Below, piece by piece: positions 25,967 to 33,674 of a stretch of 64,000 nucleotides of DNA. This stretch comes from Arthrobacter sp. V1I7 (GTDB lineage: Bacteria; Actinomycetota; Actinomycetes; Actinomycetales; Micrococcaceae). The stretch covers positions 3,906,001 through 3,970,000 of the forward strand of contig NZ_JAUSYS010000001.1 in NCBI RefSeq assembly GCF_030817015.1, written 5' to 3'. Numbering within the stretch: position 1 is the first letter of the stretch; every line of letters starts with the position of its first letter. The notes below the pieces were generated by a model. That model saw only the letters and a list, made by a program, of their open reading frames with translations, did not search any database and was not told the DNA's origin. A program made the position numbers and the translations under genes.

Positions 25967-26115
25967 TACGGTTCCCTTCCTCGGGTTCAGTGGTGTGTCC
26001 TAAATGTAGGGCTAGATCACCCCGCAGAAATTGGCCCAGATGTGGGATGCCCGGGAGGCTGGAAATGAAAAAGCCCGGAAATTCAGGGAAGTAACGCTAC
26101 GAACACACGCCCTTT

Positions 26116-26131
26116 AGTGATGAAGGTCACA
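26116..26131. promoter_or_regulatory. CRP/GlxR-like site upstream of pckG
   Basis: AGTGATGAAGGTCACA contains a perfect GTGA-N6-TCAC palindrome, the core of CRP and actinobacterial GlxR sites. It lies 150 bases upstream of pckG, a carbon-source-regulated gene. Binding is inferred. Confidence 0.4.
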
Positions 26132-26243
26132 TAGACCGGTCTAGTCGCCGAGATTACACCTGTTTCGATTTGTAACTACGGCCCCTCCTCGCGTAAAGTA
26201 ATTCGAGGTTCGGGGAGCGAGAAGTTCTCCAAGAGCCGAGAAT

Positions 26244-26317
<74 letters not shown>

Positions 26318-26327
26318 CAGGAGAAAA

Positions 26328-26362
26328 AGATCCGCACCGGTCCGCCGGTGCGGATCTTTTCG
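26328..26362 (+). terminator. intrinsic terminator after tRNA-Arg
   Basis: AGATCCGCACCGG and CCGGTGCGGATCT form a 13-bp stem with a short loop, followed by TTTTCGTTT. It starts 10 bases after the tRNA. Confidence 0.85.
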
Positions 26363-26366
26363 TTTA

Positions 26367-26417
26367 CCCCGCGAGGCGGTTACTCCGCTCGCTTGCCCCG
26401 CGAGGCGGTTACTCCGC
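26367..26417. repeat. 22-bp direct repeat
   Basis: CCCCGCGAGGCGGTTACTCCGC occurs at 26367-26388 and 26396-26417 with 7 bases between (motif given by ends: CCCCGCGAGG...TTACTCCGC). The second copy covers the stop codon of the minus-strand fragment at 26409-26536, so the repeat probably arose by local duplication of that 3' end. Confidence 0.75.
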
Positions 26418-26536
26418 GATCACCTCGGTGATCCAGCGTCGGATTCCATCGAAGTGCCTGCTGAGCAGCTCGTCGCCCAGCGGCTCGTTGCCGGTGGCGA
26501 CGGTCTCACCCAGGCAGTGCCGGTCGGGGCCGGGAG
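26409..26536 (-). pseudogene. possible C-terminal gene remnant upstream of the disulfide reductase
   Basis: On the minus strand, about 42 codons read CLGETVATGNEPLGDELL then SRHFDGIRRWITEVIAE before a TAA at 26411-26409. The composition looks like a real protein C-terminus, but no start codon is available and the upstream sequence is the start of the divergent reductase gene. It may be the tail of a gene truncated by rearrangement. I do not recognise the family. Confidence 0.3.
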
Positions 26537-26557
26537 AGCCGGGCGTAGGATTCTGCC

Positions 26558-28012
26558 ATGACTGCACAGCTTGAGCGGGAATTCGATGTCATTGTGATCG
26601 GCGCGGGCGCCGCGGGTGAGAACGTGGCGGACCGCGTGGTCCAGGGCGGCTTGTCGGCGGTCCTCATCGAGGCGGAACTGGTGGGCGGTGAGTGCTCGTA
26701 CTGGGCGTGCATGCCGTCCAAGGCGCTGCTCCGGCCCGGCACGGCCCTGCACGGAGCACAGTCGGTCCCCGGCGCCGCCCAGGCTGTCACCCGGACCCTC
26801 GATGCCGCTGCCACCCTGAAGCGACGTGACTACTTCACCTCCAACTGGCAGGACGACAGCCAGGTCAAATGGGTCGAAGATACTGGAATTGAGCTGATCC
26901 GCGGCCATGGCTGGCTCACAGCTCCGCGGAAGGTGGAGGTATCCGGGCTGGACGGCAACAGCTATGCGCTCACGGCGCGGCACGCCGTCGTGGTTGCGAC
27001 CGGGTCCACGCCCAACCTGCCGCCGGTCGAAGGACTGGCCGGCGTCGAGTATTGGACCACACGCGAGGCCACGTCCGCCCGCGAGATTCCCGAACGGCTG
27101 GCCGTGCTCGGCGGCGGCGTCGCCGGCACGGAACTCGCCCAGGCATATGCGCGCCTGGGATCGAAGGTGACACTCGTTGCCCGCGGGGGCCTGCTGCGAG
27201 TTTTCCCCGAGGAGGCTACGAAGCTCGTTGCAGCGGGGCTGCGAGCCGACGGCGTCGAACTCCAGCTGCACACCGGAACCCAAAGCGTCCGCGAGAACGG
27301 CGACCGCTCCCTCACGCTGGTGCTCGAGGGCGGCACTGAGGTCACGGCGGACAAACTGCTCGTCAGCAGCGGCCGGCACCCGGCCCTCGAGGGGCTCGGC
27401 CTGGAAAATGTGGGGCTCGCCGCCGGGGAAGGAAAACCGCTGCGGCTCAGCACCGACGCCACCGGCCTGATCCCCGACGCGACGGACGACGGCGGGCCGT
27501 GGCTCTACGCCGTGGGTGACGCCGCCGGGAAAGTGATGCTGACGCACCAGGGCAAGTACGAGGCCCGGGCCAGCGGGGACGCCATCGCCGCCCGGGCCCG
27601 GGGTGAACTCACCGGCGAGCCGGCCCCTTGGAGCCGCTACGCCCAAACAGCCGACGACCACGCCATACCCAATGTGGTGTTCACCGACCCCGAAATCGCG
27701 AACGTGGGCCGCTCCGTGCAGCGGGCGGAAAAGGAAGGCTTCCGGGTCGCCGCGGTGGAGTTGCCCATCCAGGTTGCGGGATCCTCGCTGCATGCCGAGA
27801 ACTATGAGGGGTGGGCGCAGCTGGTGGTCGACGAGGACCGCAAGGTCCTGCTGGGCGCCACCTTCGCCGGCCCCGACGTGGCGGAGCTGCTGCACGCCGC
27901 CACGATCGCGATCGTGGGCGAGGTCCCGATGGACCGCCTCTGGCACGCGGTGCCGTCCTACCCGACGATCAGCGAAGTCTGGCTCCGGCTGCTGGAAGCA
28001 TATGGGCTGTGA
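26558..28012 (+). CDS. pyridine nucleotide-disulfide oxidoreductase, lipoamide dehydrogenase-like
   Basis: A 484-residue flavin disulfide reductase. The FAD motif is DVIVIGAGAAGENVADR (10-26); the redox-active pair is C46-x4-C51 in GGECSYWACMPSKALL; the NAD motif is LAVLGGGVAGTELAQAYARLG; and the second FAD motif is LYAVGDAAGKVMLTHQGKYEA. The usual C-terminal HxHPTxSE catalytic dyad reads HAVPSYPTISE, so the standard base histidine is missing or shifted. This argues against a true E3 subunit and for a quinone reductase-like or unknown substrate. No dehydrogenase complex genes are adjacent. The ATG at 26558 follows a weak ribosome site. Confidence 0.85.
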   Translation: MTAQLEREFDVIVIGAGAAGENVADRVVQGGLSAVLIEAELVGGECSYWACMPSKALLRPGTALHGAQSVPGAAQAVTRTLDAAATLKRRDYFTSNWQDDSQVKWVEDTGIELIRGHGWLTAPRKVEVSGLDGNSYALTARHAVVVATGSTPNLPPVEGLAGVEYWTTREATSAREIPERLAVLGGGVAGTELAQAYARLGSKVTLVARGGLLRVFPEEATKLVAAGLRADGVELQLHTGTQSVRENGDRSLTLVLEGGTEVTADKLLVSSGRHPALEGLGLENVGLAAGEGKPLRLSTDATGLIPDATDDGGPWLYAVGDAAGKVMLTHQGKYEARASGDAIAARARGELTGEPAPWSRYAQTADDHAIPNVVFTDPEIANVGRSVQRAEKEGFRVAAVELPIQVAGSSLHAENYEGWAQLVVDEDRKVLLGATFAGPDVAELLHAATIAIVGEVPMDRLWHAVPSYPTISEVWLRLLEAYGL

Positions 28013-28080
28013 GCGCGCGGGAGCCCGGCAGGTCCGGTGGCCAGGCGTAACGGGACGTCCGACAGCTCGCTTCCAACCGA

Positions 28081-28735
28081 GGGACATGCTCATTCTGCGC
28101 GGCGACTCCGCGGGACATGCCCATTCTTAGCGGCGCCTCCGCGGGACATGCTCATTCTTCGCCGCGACGGGCGGACATAATGCCACTATGTCCATCCCCG
28201 GTGCCCGCCACGGGACATGCTCGGTGCTGACGACCGGACACGCCCGGCTCCAACCGCGGGACATGCTCATTCTGCGCGGCGACTCCGCGGGACATGCCCA
28301 TTCTTAGCGGCGCCTCCGCGGGACATGCTCATTCTTCGCCGCGACGGGCGGACATAATGCCACTATGTCCATCCCCGGTGCCCGCCACGGGACATGCTCG
28401 GTGCTGACGACCGGACACGCCCGGCTCCAACCGCGGGACATGCCCATTCTTCGCGGCGACTCCGCGGGACATGCCCATTCTTCGCCGCGACGGCCGGACA
28501 TAATGCCACTATGTCCATCCCCGGTGCCCGCCACGGGACATGCTCGGTGCTGACGACCGGACACGCCCGGCTTCCAACCGCGGGACATGCTCATTCTTCG
28601 CGGCGACGGCCGGACATAATGCCACTATGTCCATCCCCGGCGTGCGCCACGGGACATGCTCGGTGCTGGCGACCGGACACGCCCTGCTCCAACCGCGGGG
28701 CATGCTCATTTCTGTGCCGTTCGGTGGGGCATGGC
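28081..28735. repeat. nested tandem repeat array of the GGACATG family
   Basis: Four large units start at 28081, 28258, 28435 and 28582, with periods of 177, 177, 147 and about 117 bases. They differ by whole 30-bp subunits: each large unit has 3, 3, 2 and 1 copies of a GGGACATGCYCATTCT-type subunit, followed by a constant 87-bp part. The constant part holds a hairpin, GGACATA-ATGCCAC-TATGTCC. A degenerate fifth unit follows. The array fills most of the 788-base gap between two genes. All frames are fairly open but none looks coding, and there are no unique spacers. Confidence 0.9.
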
Positions 28736-28800
28736 GCTTGCGCACGGCGCCAGCGAAGGTCCATGCGCGGCTATGTGGCTAAAGTAGCCGATGCTCAGGG

Positions 28801-29502
28801 ATGATTGGTCACATGCGTCACATGGGTAACAGCGGCAGGATGGCCATCGGGGCGTTCCTGGCCGCCGTCGCGTTGCTGGTCCTGACAGGCGCCACCTTGC
28901 ACGAGGCGGTGCTCATGTGGTTCCTGGCCGCTTCGGCCGCGGCCTACGTGGCCTGCGTGGCGGAGGTAGTCATCCGTCGTCGGCACAAGACCCTCGCGGC
29001 CAGCGGAATCGGCAGTATCCTCTTCCTCGCCTTCGGCATCGCCTTCCTGCGGCAGTGGGGGCTGGCATTCAACCCGGATCCGGGCGCCATGTCCGCCCCG
29101 GTGAACATGTCCCATCCTGACCTCTACTTCTACCTCGCAGCAGGATCAGGCGCAGCCACCCTGCTGCTGCTGTTTGCCGGAACCGTGCTGCCCGGCAGGC
29201 GCGGAAGAGCCCGTGCCTACGCCTCGCGCCGTCCGGCGTCGGCCCCCCGCTCCGGCGCCAGGGGTGCGTCGTCGCGAGGCACATCCTCCCGGGGCACATC
29301 CTCCCGCGGCACAGTTGCCAGGGGCGCAGCCCGTGGGACGACCGCGCCTCCGGCGCCGCGGGGCCCTGCCGCCAGGACGGCCGTCCCCAGAACAGCAACC
29401 CCCCGGCCCGCCGCCAAGGTGCCTGCCATCAAGTCCCCTCCGGCCAAGTCACCCGCCCCGTCTCCGACCCGTCCGTCGGCAAGGACGTCCGCCCGCCGCT
29501 GA
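28801..29502 (+). CDS. membrane protein with Ser/Arg/Pro/Ala-rich tail
   Basis: A 233-residue protein of unknown family. Four hydrophobic segments are visible (about 14-33, 36-57, 66-84, 110-130), then a basic, low-complexity cytoplasmic tail of about 100 residues with three tandem SSRGT units and repeated PAxR/AAR motifs. The start is unclear: ATG at 28801, 28813 or 28822 are in frame, and an AGGG touches the first. It stands alone between the repeat array and a decayed transporter gene. Confidence 0.65.
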   Translation: MIGHMRHMGNSGRMAIGAFLAAVALLVLTGATLHEAVLMWFLAASAAAYVACVAEVVIRRRHKTLAASGIGSILFLAFGIAFLRQWGLAFNPDPGAMSAPVNMSHPDLYFYLAAGSGAATLLLLFAGTVLPGRRGRARAYASRRPASAPRSGARGASSRGTSSRGTSSRGTVARGAARGTTAPPAPRGPAARTAVPRTATPRPAAKVPAIKSPPAKSPAPSPTRPSARTSARR

Positions 29503-29579
29503 GTGTGCCACCTCGGGCGCGCGGGCCGCAGCACAGCCGCGGCGACCCGACCCAGCAACAGCACTTCCGCCATGGACGG

Positions 29580-29949
29580 CACCTAACCGGAGCACCAGCC
29601 ACGCCGCCGGCATGCCGACGATGGGGACCAGCAGCGTGAGAGGGACGACGGCGGAGGACGGGTAAAGCCCGACCAGCCGGTTCCAGATCCCGTAACGCAC
29701 CAGGGAACCGAACACGGGGGTAAACAGGGCGCTCACGAAGGTGACGGGCTGCAGCACCGCTCCACGGCGCCGGACAGCTCCGCCGGGCCGTCCAGCAGGA
29801 GTGAAAGTCCCAGCAGCCGGGTAGCGGCACCACGGCCCGGACCAGACCACAAGCCCCAACCCGGAGGCCGCCTTCACCTTTCGGGGCGACCAGGCGAACT
29901 GGCCTGCGCTCATGAAGAGCCCGACGCCGACCGTCGCCTTCCAGCTCAC
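29580..29949 (-). pseudogene. EamA family transporter remnant
   Basis: Pieces of an EamA (DMT superfamily) exporter are scattered over frames. VGLFMSAGQFA and GLGLVVWS are in one frame; the next expected segment (LLGLSLLLDGPAELSGAVE) is in another; then LVRYGIWNRLVGLYPSSAVVPLTLLVPIVGMPAAWLVL returns to the first (read by its parts YGIWNRLVGLYPSSAV and PLTLLVPIVGMPAAWLVL). The region between GQFA and the VVWS block is deleted. At least two frameshifts and one deletion make it non-functional. The rest of 29503-30067 holds nothing else I can support. Confidence 0.75.
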
Positions 29950-30067
29950 GCCGGGCGAGGGTTCACGGTGCCACTATGCCGGTTTCAGCCGCGCCGCGCC
30001 CCCCTCTGCGGGAGGGGTGTTCGCGTTCCAGGGCAGGCCCGAGCGCCCGTGATTTCGTAGCTAGCAG

Positions 30068-30565
30068 TCAGAGATTCCGAGGCTTGTCGCCGCGAGGCTG
30101 ATCATCCTCCGGCCGGTGGGTGCCGGGGCCTCCCTCGACATGGTTCCTCGCGCCGCGGTCCCGGCGCAGATCCTCACTGCTGGATCCTTCGCGTGTCGCT
30201 TCTTTCCCTGACTTGTTCTCGCCGCCTTTGGTGGTCACCACGTCAGGATCCAGCTCGTCAGCCTTCCGCCGTTTTTCCTGGACGTCGGTACGGACACTCT
30301 CGGCCTCTTTCTGCCTGCCGCGGGCCTCCTCGCGCAGACGCTCGGATTCCACTTCCGCCTGTTTTGCGTCGGCTTCGGCGCGCAGCCCCTTCGCCTCACG
30401 CTCCTTGGCGCCGAGCTCGTCGGCTTTGGCTTGCTCACGCATCTCCACTGCCCGGTTCCGGTTCGCGTCCACTTTGCGCTTGCGGCTAAGGACGACTGCC
30501 ACCGCGATGATCGCCAGCACGACGATGACGCCGATGATGATTCCTATGAGCTGCCCAGAATCCAC
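30068..30565 (-). CDS. single-pass membrane protein with charged coiled-coil
   Basis: A 165-residue protein. Residues about 5-27 form one transmembrane helix (LIGIIIGVIVVLAIIAVAVV). A long highly charged helix follows (about 30-115, rich in Glu, Lys, Arg and Ala with heptad-like spacing), then a hydrophilic tail. No enzymatic motif. The GTG start at 30565 follows AGGTGG at good spacing. Similar small membrane-anchored coiled-coils are common in Micrococcaceae and uncharacterised. Confidence 0.8.
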   Translation of the reverse strand: MDSGQLIGIIIGVIVVLAIIAVAVVLSRKRKVDANRNRAVEMREQAKADELGAKEREAKGLRAEADAKQAEVESERLREEARGRQKEAESVRTDVQEKRRKADELDPDVVTTKGGENKSGKEATREGSSSEDLRRDRGARNHVEGGPGTHRPEDDQPRGDKPRNL

Positions 30566-30679
30566 GATGATCCACCTTTTCTCTCGAACGTTAAAGTCGA
30601 TGAGTAGACAGCATCAGTAAACCGCAGAAACGGTCCGGTGACCATGGATCGGGCGGCACGGGAAGCCGCGGTTGAGTGG

Positions 30680-31207
30680 CTATTTGGCCCGGGGAACCTT
30701 AAAATGCGTGAGCCGGGCGTCCTGGCCATCGAGTTCGGCCCAGGTCTTCTCCGTCTCCAGCACGGTCAGGCCGCTCGTGGGATAGCGCGTTGCCGCGTCC
30801 ATATAGGCATCATGGTTCGAATCACGGGAAGCCAGGTGCATCGCAAGGTCCTGCACGCCCGGCATGTGCGCGATCACCATCAGCGTGGTGACCGTGTCCG
30901 GAACATGGTTGATGACGGTCAGCATCCGCGGCGCCGAGGCGGAGTAGAGGCCGTCCTCGAGTTTCGGCGTCGGGGCCTTGTCGCCGAGTTCATTGCAGAC
31001 CCAGGTGCAGGTCTGCCGGGTCCGCAGCGCGCTGGAGCACAAAATGAAATCGGGGATCACGTGATGCTTGAGCAGCCATTTTCCGGCCATCGGAGCGTCC
31101 CGGTGCCCACGCTCTTCCAGGGGCCGCTCGTGGTCCGCAACGCCCCCCGGCCAGTCGGCTTTGGCATGGCGCATTATCACCAGCCGTTTGATGTGATGGG
31201 CGCTCAT
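30680..31207 (-). CDS. histidine phosphatase family protein, SixA-like
   Basis: A 175-residue phosphatase of the RHG superfamily. The catalytic motif MRHAKAD (12-18) supplies the phospho-accepting histidine; a second conserved histidine is in MVIAHMPGVQDLA. Small single-domain members such as SixA dephosphorylate phosphohistidine in two-component phosphorelays, but substrates vary widely. The ATG at 31207 has an AGGA 8 bases upstream. The gene follows the winged-helix regulator on the same strand, 200 bases away. Confidence 0.85.
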   Translation of the reverse strand: MSAHHIKRLVIMRHAKADWPGGVADHERPLEERGHRDAPMAGKWLLKHHVIPDFILCSSALRTRQTCTWVCNELGDKAPTPKLEDGLYSASAPRMLTVINHVPDTVTTLMVIAHMPGVQDLAMHLASRDSNHDAYMDAATRYPTSGLTVLETEKTWAELDGQDARLTHFKVPRAK

Positions 31208-31407
31208 GACCCAATCCTAGTGGGGCGGCGATTCGACCGGCGCGCACCGCTCCATCCTCTGCCGTTGCAGCAATGGGGTCCCCTGGAAATGGACGGGGAT
31301 CCGCCCGGATAGTGCGCCGAGGGACGTCCGAAGAACGAAAAGGCGCCCGCCCCCGCAAGAGGGACGGACGCTTTGCGTGAAACTAAAGGCTTTACGTGAG
31401 ACTAAGG

Positions 31408-32274
31408 CTAGATCGAGTATTCCGGGGCGGCCCAGACCACAACTTCGGGGTGCTCGTAAAAGCGGTAGCCCTGGCCACGCACCGTGCGCACGGTGTTCGC
31501 GAGCCGGCCGAGCTTGGAGCGCAGGCGGCGGATGTGCACATCGATCGTGCGCTCGTTGGGCACTTCTTCGGCGTTGCGCCACAGTCCTTCGAGCAACTCG
31601 TCACGACCCACCGTGCGGGTGCCGTTCTCCACCAGGTAGTTCAGGAGCTCGAATTCCTTGAACGTGAGGTTCAGGGATTCTCCGTCGAGGTGGACCTCAC
31701 GGCGGGCAAGGTCGATGAGGACGCCGGAAGGACGCGGATCCTGCGGCTGCTGGAGGCGGGCCGTCTCGGCGCGCTGGCGGGCACCGACGGTCGGGTCGCC
31801 GAAGGTGGAACGGACGACGTCGAGAGCCGAACCCTGGGCGCTGGCCGGCGCGAGGGCGACGGCGGCGTAGCTTTCCGCGCCGGAAACGAGGGACTGGGCG
31901 TAGGCCCGGATCTCCTGGGCGAGCTTGGCAATGGAGGTGCCGGCAGCTGCCGCGGTTTCCTCATCGATGCCCATGTAGAGCACGAAGCCACGAGCCACGT
32001 TGTCGCTCGCGACGGGGCGGACGGGGCTGCCGCCGCCCGGGGCGATCACGGGGATGGGAGCCGTGGCCGGGGCTGCCGGAACAGCGCGGAGCTGGCCGTA
32101 GGAATTGGGGTTGTAGCCTTCTGCCACATAACCCGGGGCCGGGAAGGTGTTGCTGGGGCCGGCAGGAGCGAAGGACTGCCGTCCGCCACCGAATCCCTGG
32201 CGGGTTCCGGAGGCCTGACCGGGCTTGCCGGCGTTACGGACGGAGATGTGGACGTATCCGGATGCAACTGACAT
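31408..32274 (-). CDS. winged-helix regulator with OmpR/PhoB-type DNA-binding domain
   Basis: A 288-residue protein. The C-terminal 100 residues are a Trans_reg_C winged helix (LTFKEFELLNYLVENGTRTVGRDELL, NERTIDVHIRRLRSKLG, VRTVRGQGYRF). There is no CheY-like receiver with a phospho-aspartate. The N-terminal part is Gly/Pro/Ala-rich (about 15-85), followed by an alpha/beta region (FVLYMGIDEE, AQEIRAYAQSLV). It is therefore an atypical, probably unphosphorylated regulator of a kind conserved in actinobacteria. The ATG at 32274 follows GAGGTAAG. A long, AT-richer leader lies upstream. Confidence 0.85.
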   Translation of the reverse strand: MSVASGYVHISVRNAGKPGQASGTRQGFGGGRQSFAPAGPSNTFPAPGYVAEGYNPNSYGQLRAVPAAPATAPIPVIAPGGGSPVRPVASDNVARGFVLYMGIDEETAAAAGTSIAKLAQEIRAYAQSLVSGAESYAAVALAPASAQGSALDVVRSTFGDPTVGARQRAETARLQQPQDPRPSGVLIDLARREVHLDGESLNLTFKEFELLNYLVENGTRTVGRDELLEGLWRNAEEVPNERTIDVHIRRLRSKLGRLANTVRTVRGQGYRFYEHPEVVVWAAPEYSI

Positions 32275-32930
32275 GAATGCTTACCTCAATGTGAATTGGC
32301 CGACATCGCGGCTCGAATGCTACTTTTCCCGCAATGAAAACTGGGGAGGGGCGCCCGACTCTCTGGGCTGTGGCGAATGCCTAAAAACTGTCTGGGGTGC
32401 AAAAGTTAGGCGTGCATTCGACAACAGCGCATCTCGAACACAGCGGGTGCGCTGATCCAGGAAGCTGCGGCTGCAGGTGCTGTTGAGTTCTTGTTCACAA
32501 TGGAAGTGTGCAACGTAACAATGAGAACTTGCAAGTAACAAAGGGCCGCAGCGTCCGCATGGTGAGACCAAAATGCCGAATGTAGTGTAAATCACAATTC
32601 TACTGCCGCGGGAAAATAGCGGTTGTTTTCTTGTCTCGCCCCCCAGTTCGCGTACTTCGCCGAAGAAAGTTCGATGCTATGGATGAATCGCGCAGAATCA
32701 TTCAAAGCCACCCACCTTGGCGAAACCCCCGCTTACTGATCATTGAATGTCCATCGTCCACGAGGTGGTCATGCGCCTGAAGCCCGAAACGCCGGAGGGG
32801 CAGGCGGAGGGTCGTCTTCCGGGAACGCGTGCCGCCAGCTGGCCTGCGTCCAGCTCGTCAGGCTGGGATTCACAGGTGCCGCACAGGATTCCCAAAGCCC
32901 CGCCTAACCGGTAGAACGGAGAGTTGTCCC
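32275..32930. other. 656-bp divergent intergenic region
   Basis: No gene. The central part (about 32280-32720) is clearly richer in A and T than its surroundings and must carry the promoters of the two divergent regulators. Two copies of a GTAACAA motif lie at 32514-32540 (CAACGTAACAATGAG and GCAAGTAACAAAGG). I see no convincing -35/-10 pair, terminator or RNA gene. Confidence 0.5.
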
Positions 32931-33671
32931 ATGGCCACCTCGCACTCCATGACCAACAACCTTCCCCAACTCAGCCACCCGGACGGCTCCCCCATCCGTG
33001 CTCTTGTGGTGGACGACGAACCGAGCCTGTCCGAGCTCATGAGCATGGGGCTGCGGATGGCCGGCTGGTCCGTGGCCGTCGCCGCCGACGGGCCCGAAGC
33101 GGTCAAGCTCGCCAAAGACTTCCGCCCCGACGTGCTGGTGCTGGACGTCATGCTTCCCGGGTTCGACGGCGTCGAACTGCTCGGCCGGATCCGAGCCTTC
33201 GCACCGGAGATCCCAGCCCTGTTCCTGACCGCCAAAGACGACGTCCACGACCGGATCATCGGCCTCGCAGCCGGCGGTGACGACTATGTCACCAAACCCT
33301 TCAGCATGGAGGAAGTCCTGCTGCGCTTGCACCGGCTGGTGCAGCGATCCGGCGTGGCGGCCATGGACTCAGCGGAACTCGTGGTCGGTGACCTCGTGCT
33401 CAATGTCGACACCCGGGAAGTTACCCGGTCAGGCGAGGAACTGCACCTCACGGCAACGCAGTTCGAACTGCTGCGCTATCTCATGGAGAACCCCAAACGC
33501 GTCATCAGCAAAGCGCAGATCCTGGACCGGGTCTGGGATTACGACTTCGGCGGCCAGGCCAACATCGTCGAGCTGTACATTTCCTATCTCCGCAAGAAAA
33601 TCGACGTCAACCACCCGCCGATGATCCATACCGTGCGCGGCGCAGGCTACGTCCTGAAGCCGGCGGACTGA
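32931..33671 (+). CDS. OmpR-family response regulator
   Basis: A 247-residue regulator. The receiver domain (about 22-135) has ALVVDDEPSLSELMS, the phospho-acceptor Asp72 in VLVLDVMLPGFDG and the Lys of DDYVTKPFS. A winged-helix DNA-binding domain follows (about 150-245: HLTATQFELLRYLMENPKRVIS, ANIVELYISYLRKKID, IHTVRGAGYVLK). It resembles the MprA/TrcR branch of actinobacteria. The ATG at 32931 follows GGAGAG. The partner kinase starts 3 bases after its stop, so they form an operon. Confidence 0.95.
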   Translation: MATSHSMTNNLPQLSHPDGSPIRALVVDDEPSLSELMSMGLRMAGWSVAVAADGPEAVKLAKDFRPDVLVLDVMLPGFDGVELLGRIRAFAPEIPALFLTAKDDVHDRIIGLAAGGDDYVTKPFSMEEVLLRLHRLVQRSGVAAMDSAELVVGDLVLNVDTREVTRSGEELHLTATQFELLRYLMENPKRVISKAQILDRVWDYDFGGQANIVELYISYLRKKIDVNHPPMIHTVRGAGYVLKPAD

Positions 33672-33674
33672 TCC

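Noticed and set aside
24281..26068. Long plus-strand frame opposite pckG
   Set aside because: pckG is certain on the other strand; the frame shows no domain or ribosome site.
26420..28093. Minus-strand frame of over 500 codons opposite the disulfide reductase
   Set aside because: Shadow of a gene with clear FAD and NAD motifs.
28081..28735. Possible CRISPR array
   Set aside because: Units are contiguous without unique spacers, have 30- and 87-bp parts repeated alike, and no cas gene is near.
28081..28735. Open frames within the tandem array as repeat proteins
   Set aside because: Most frames on both strands are open because the unit lacks stops; no ribosome site or protein-like composition.
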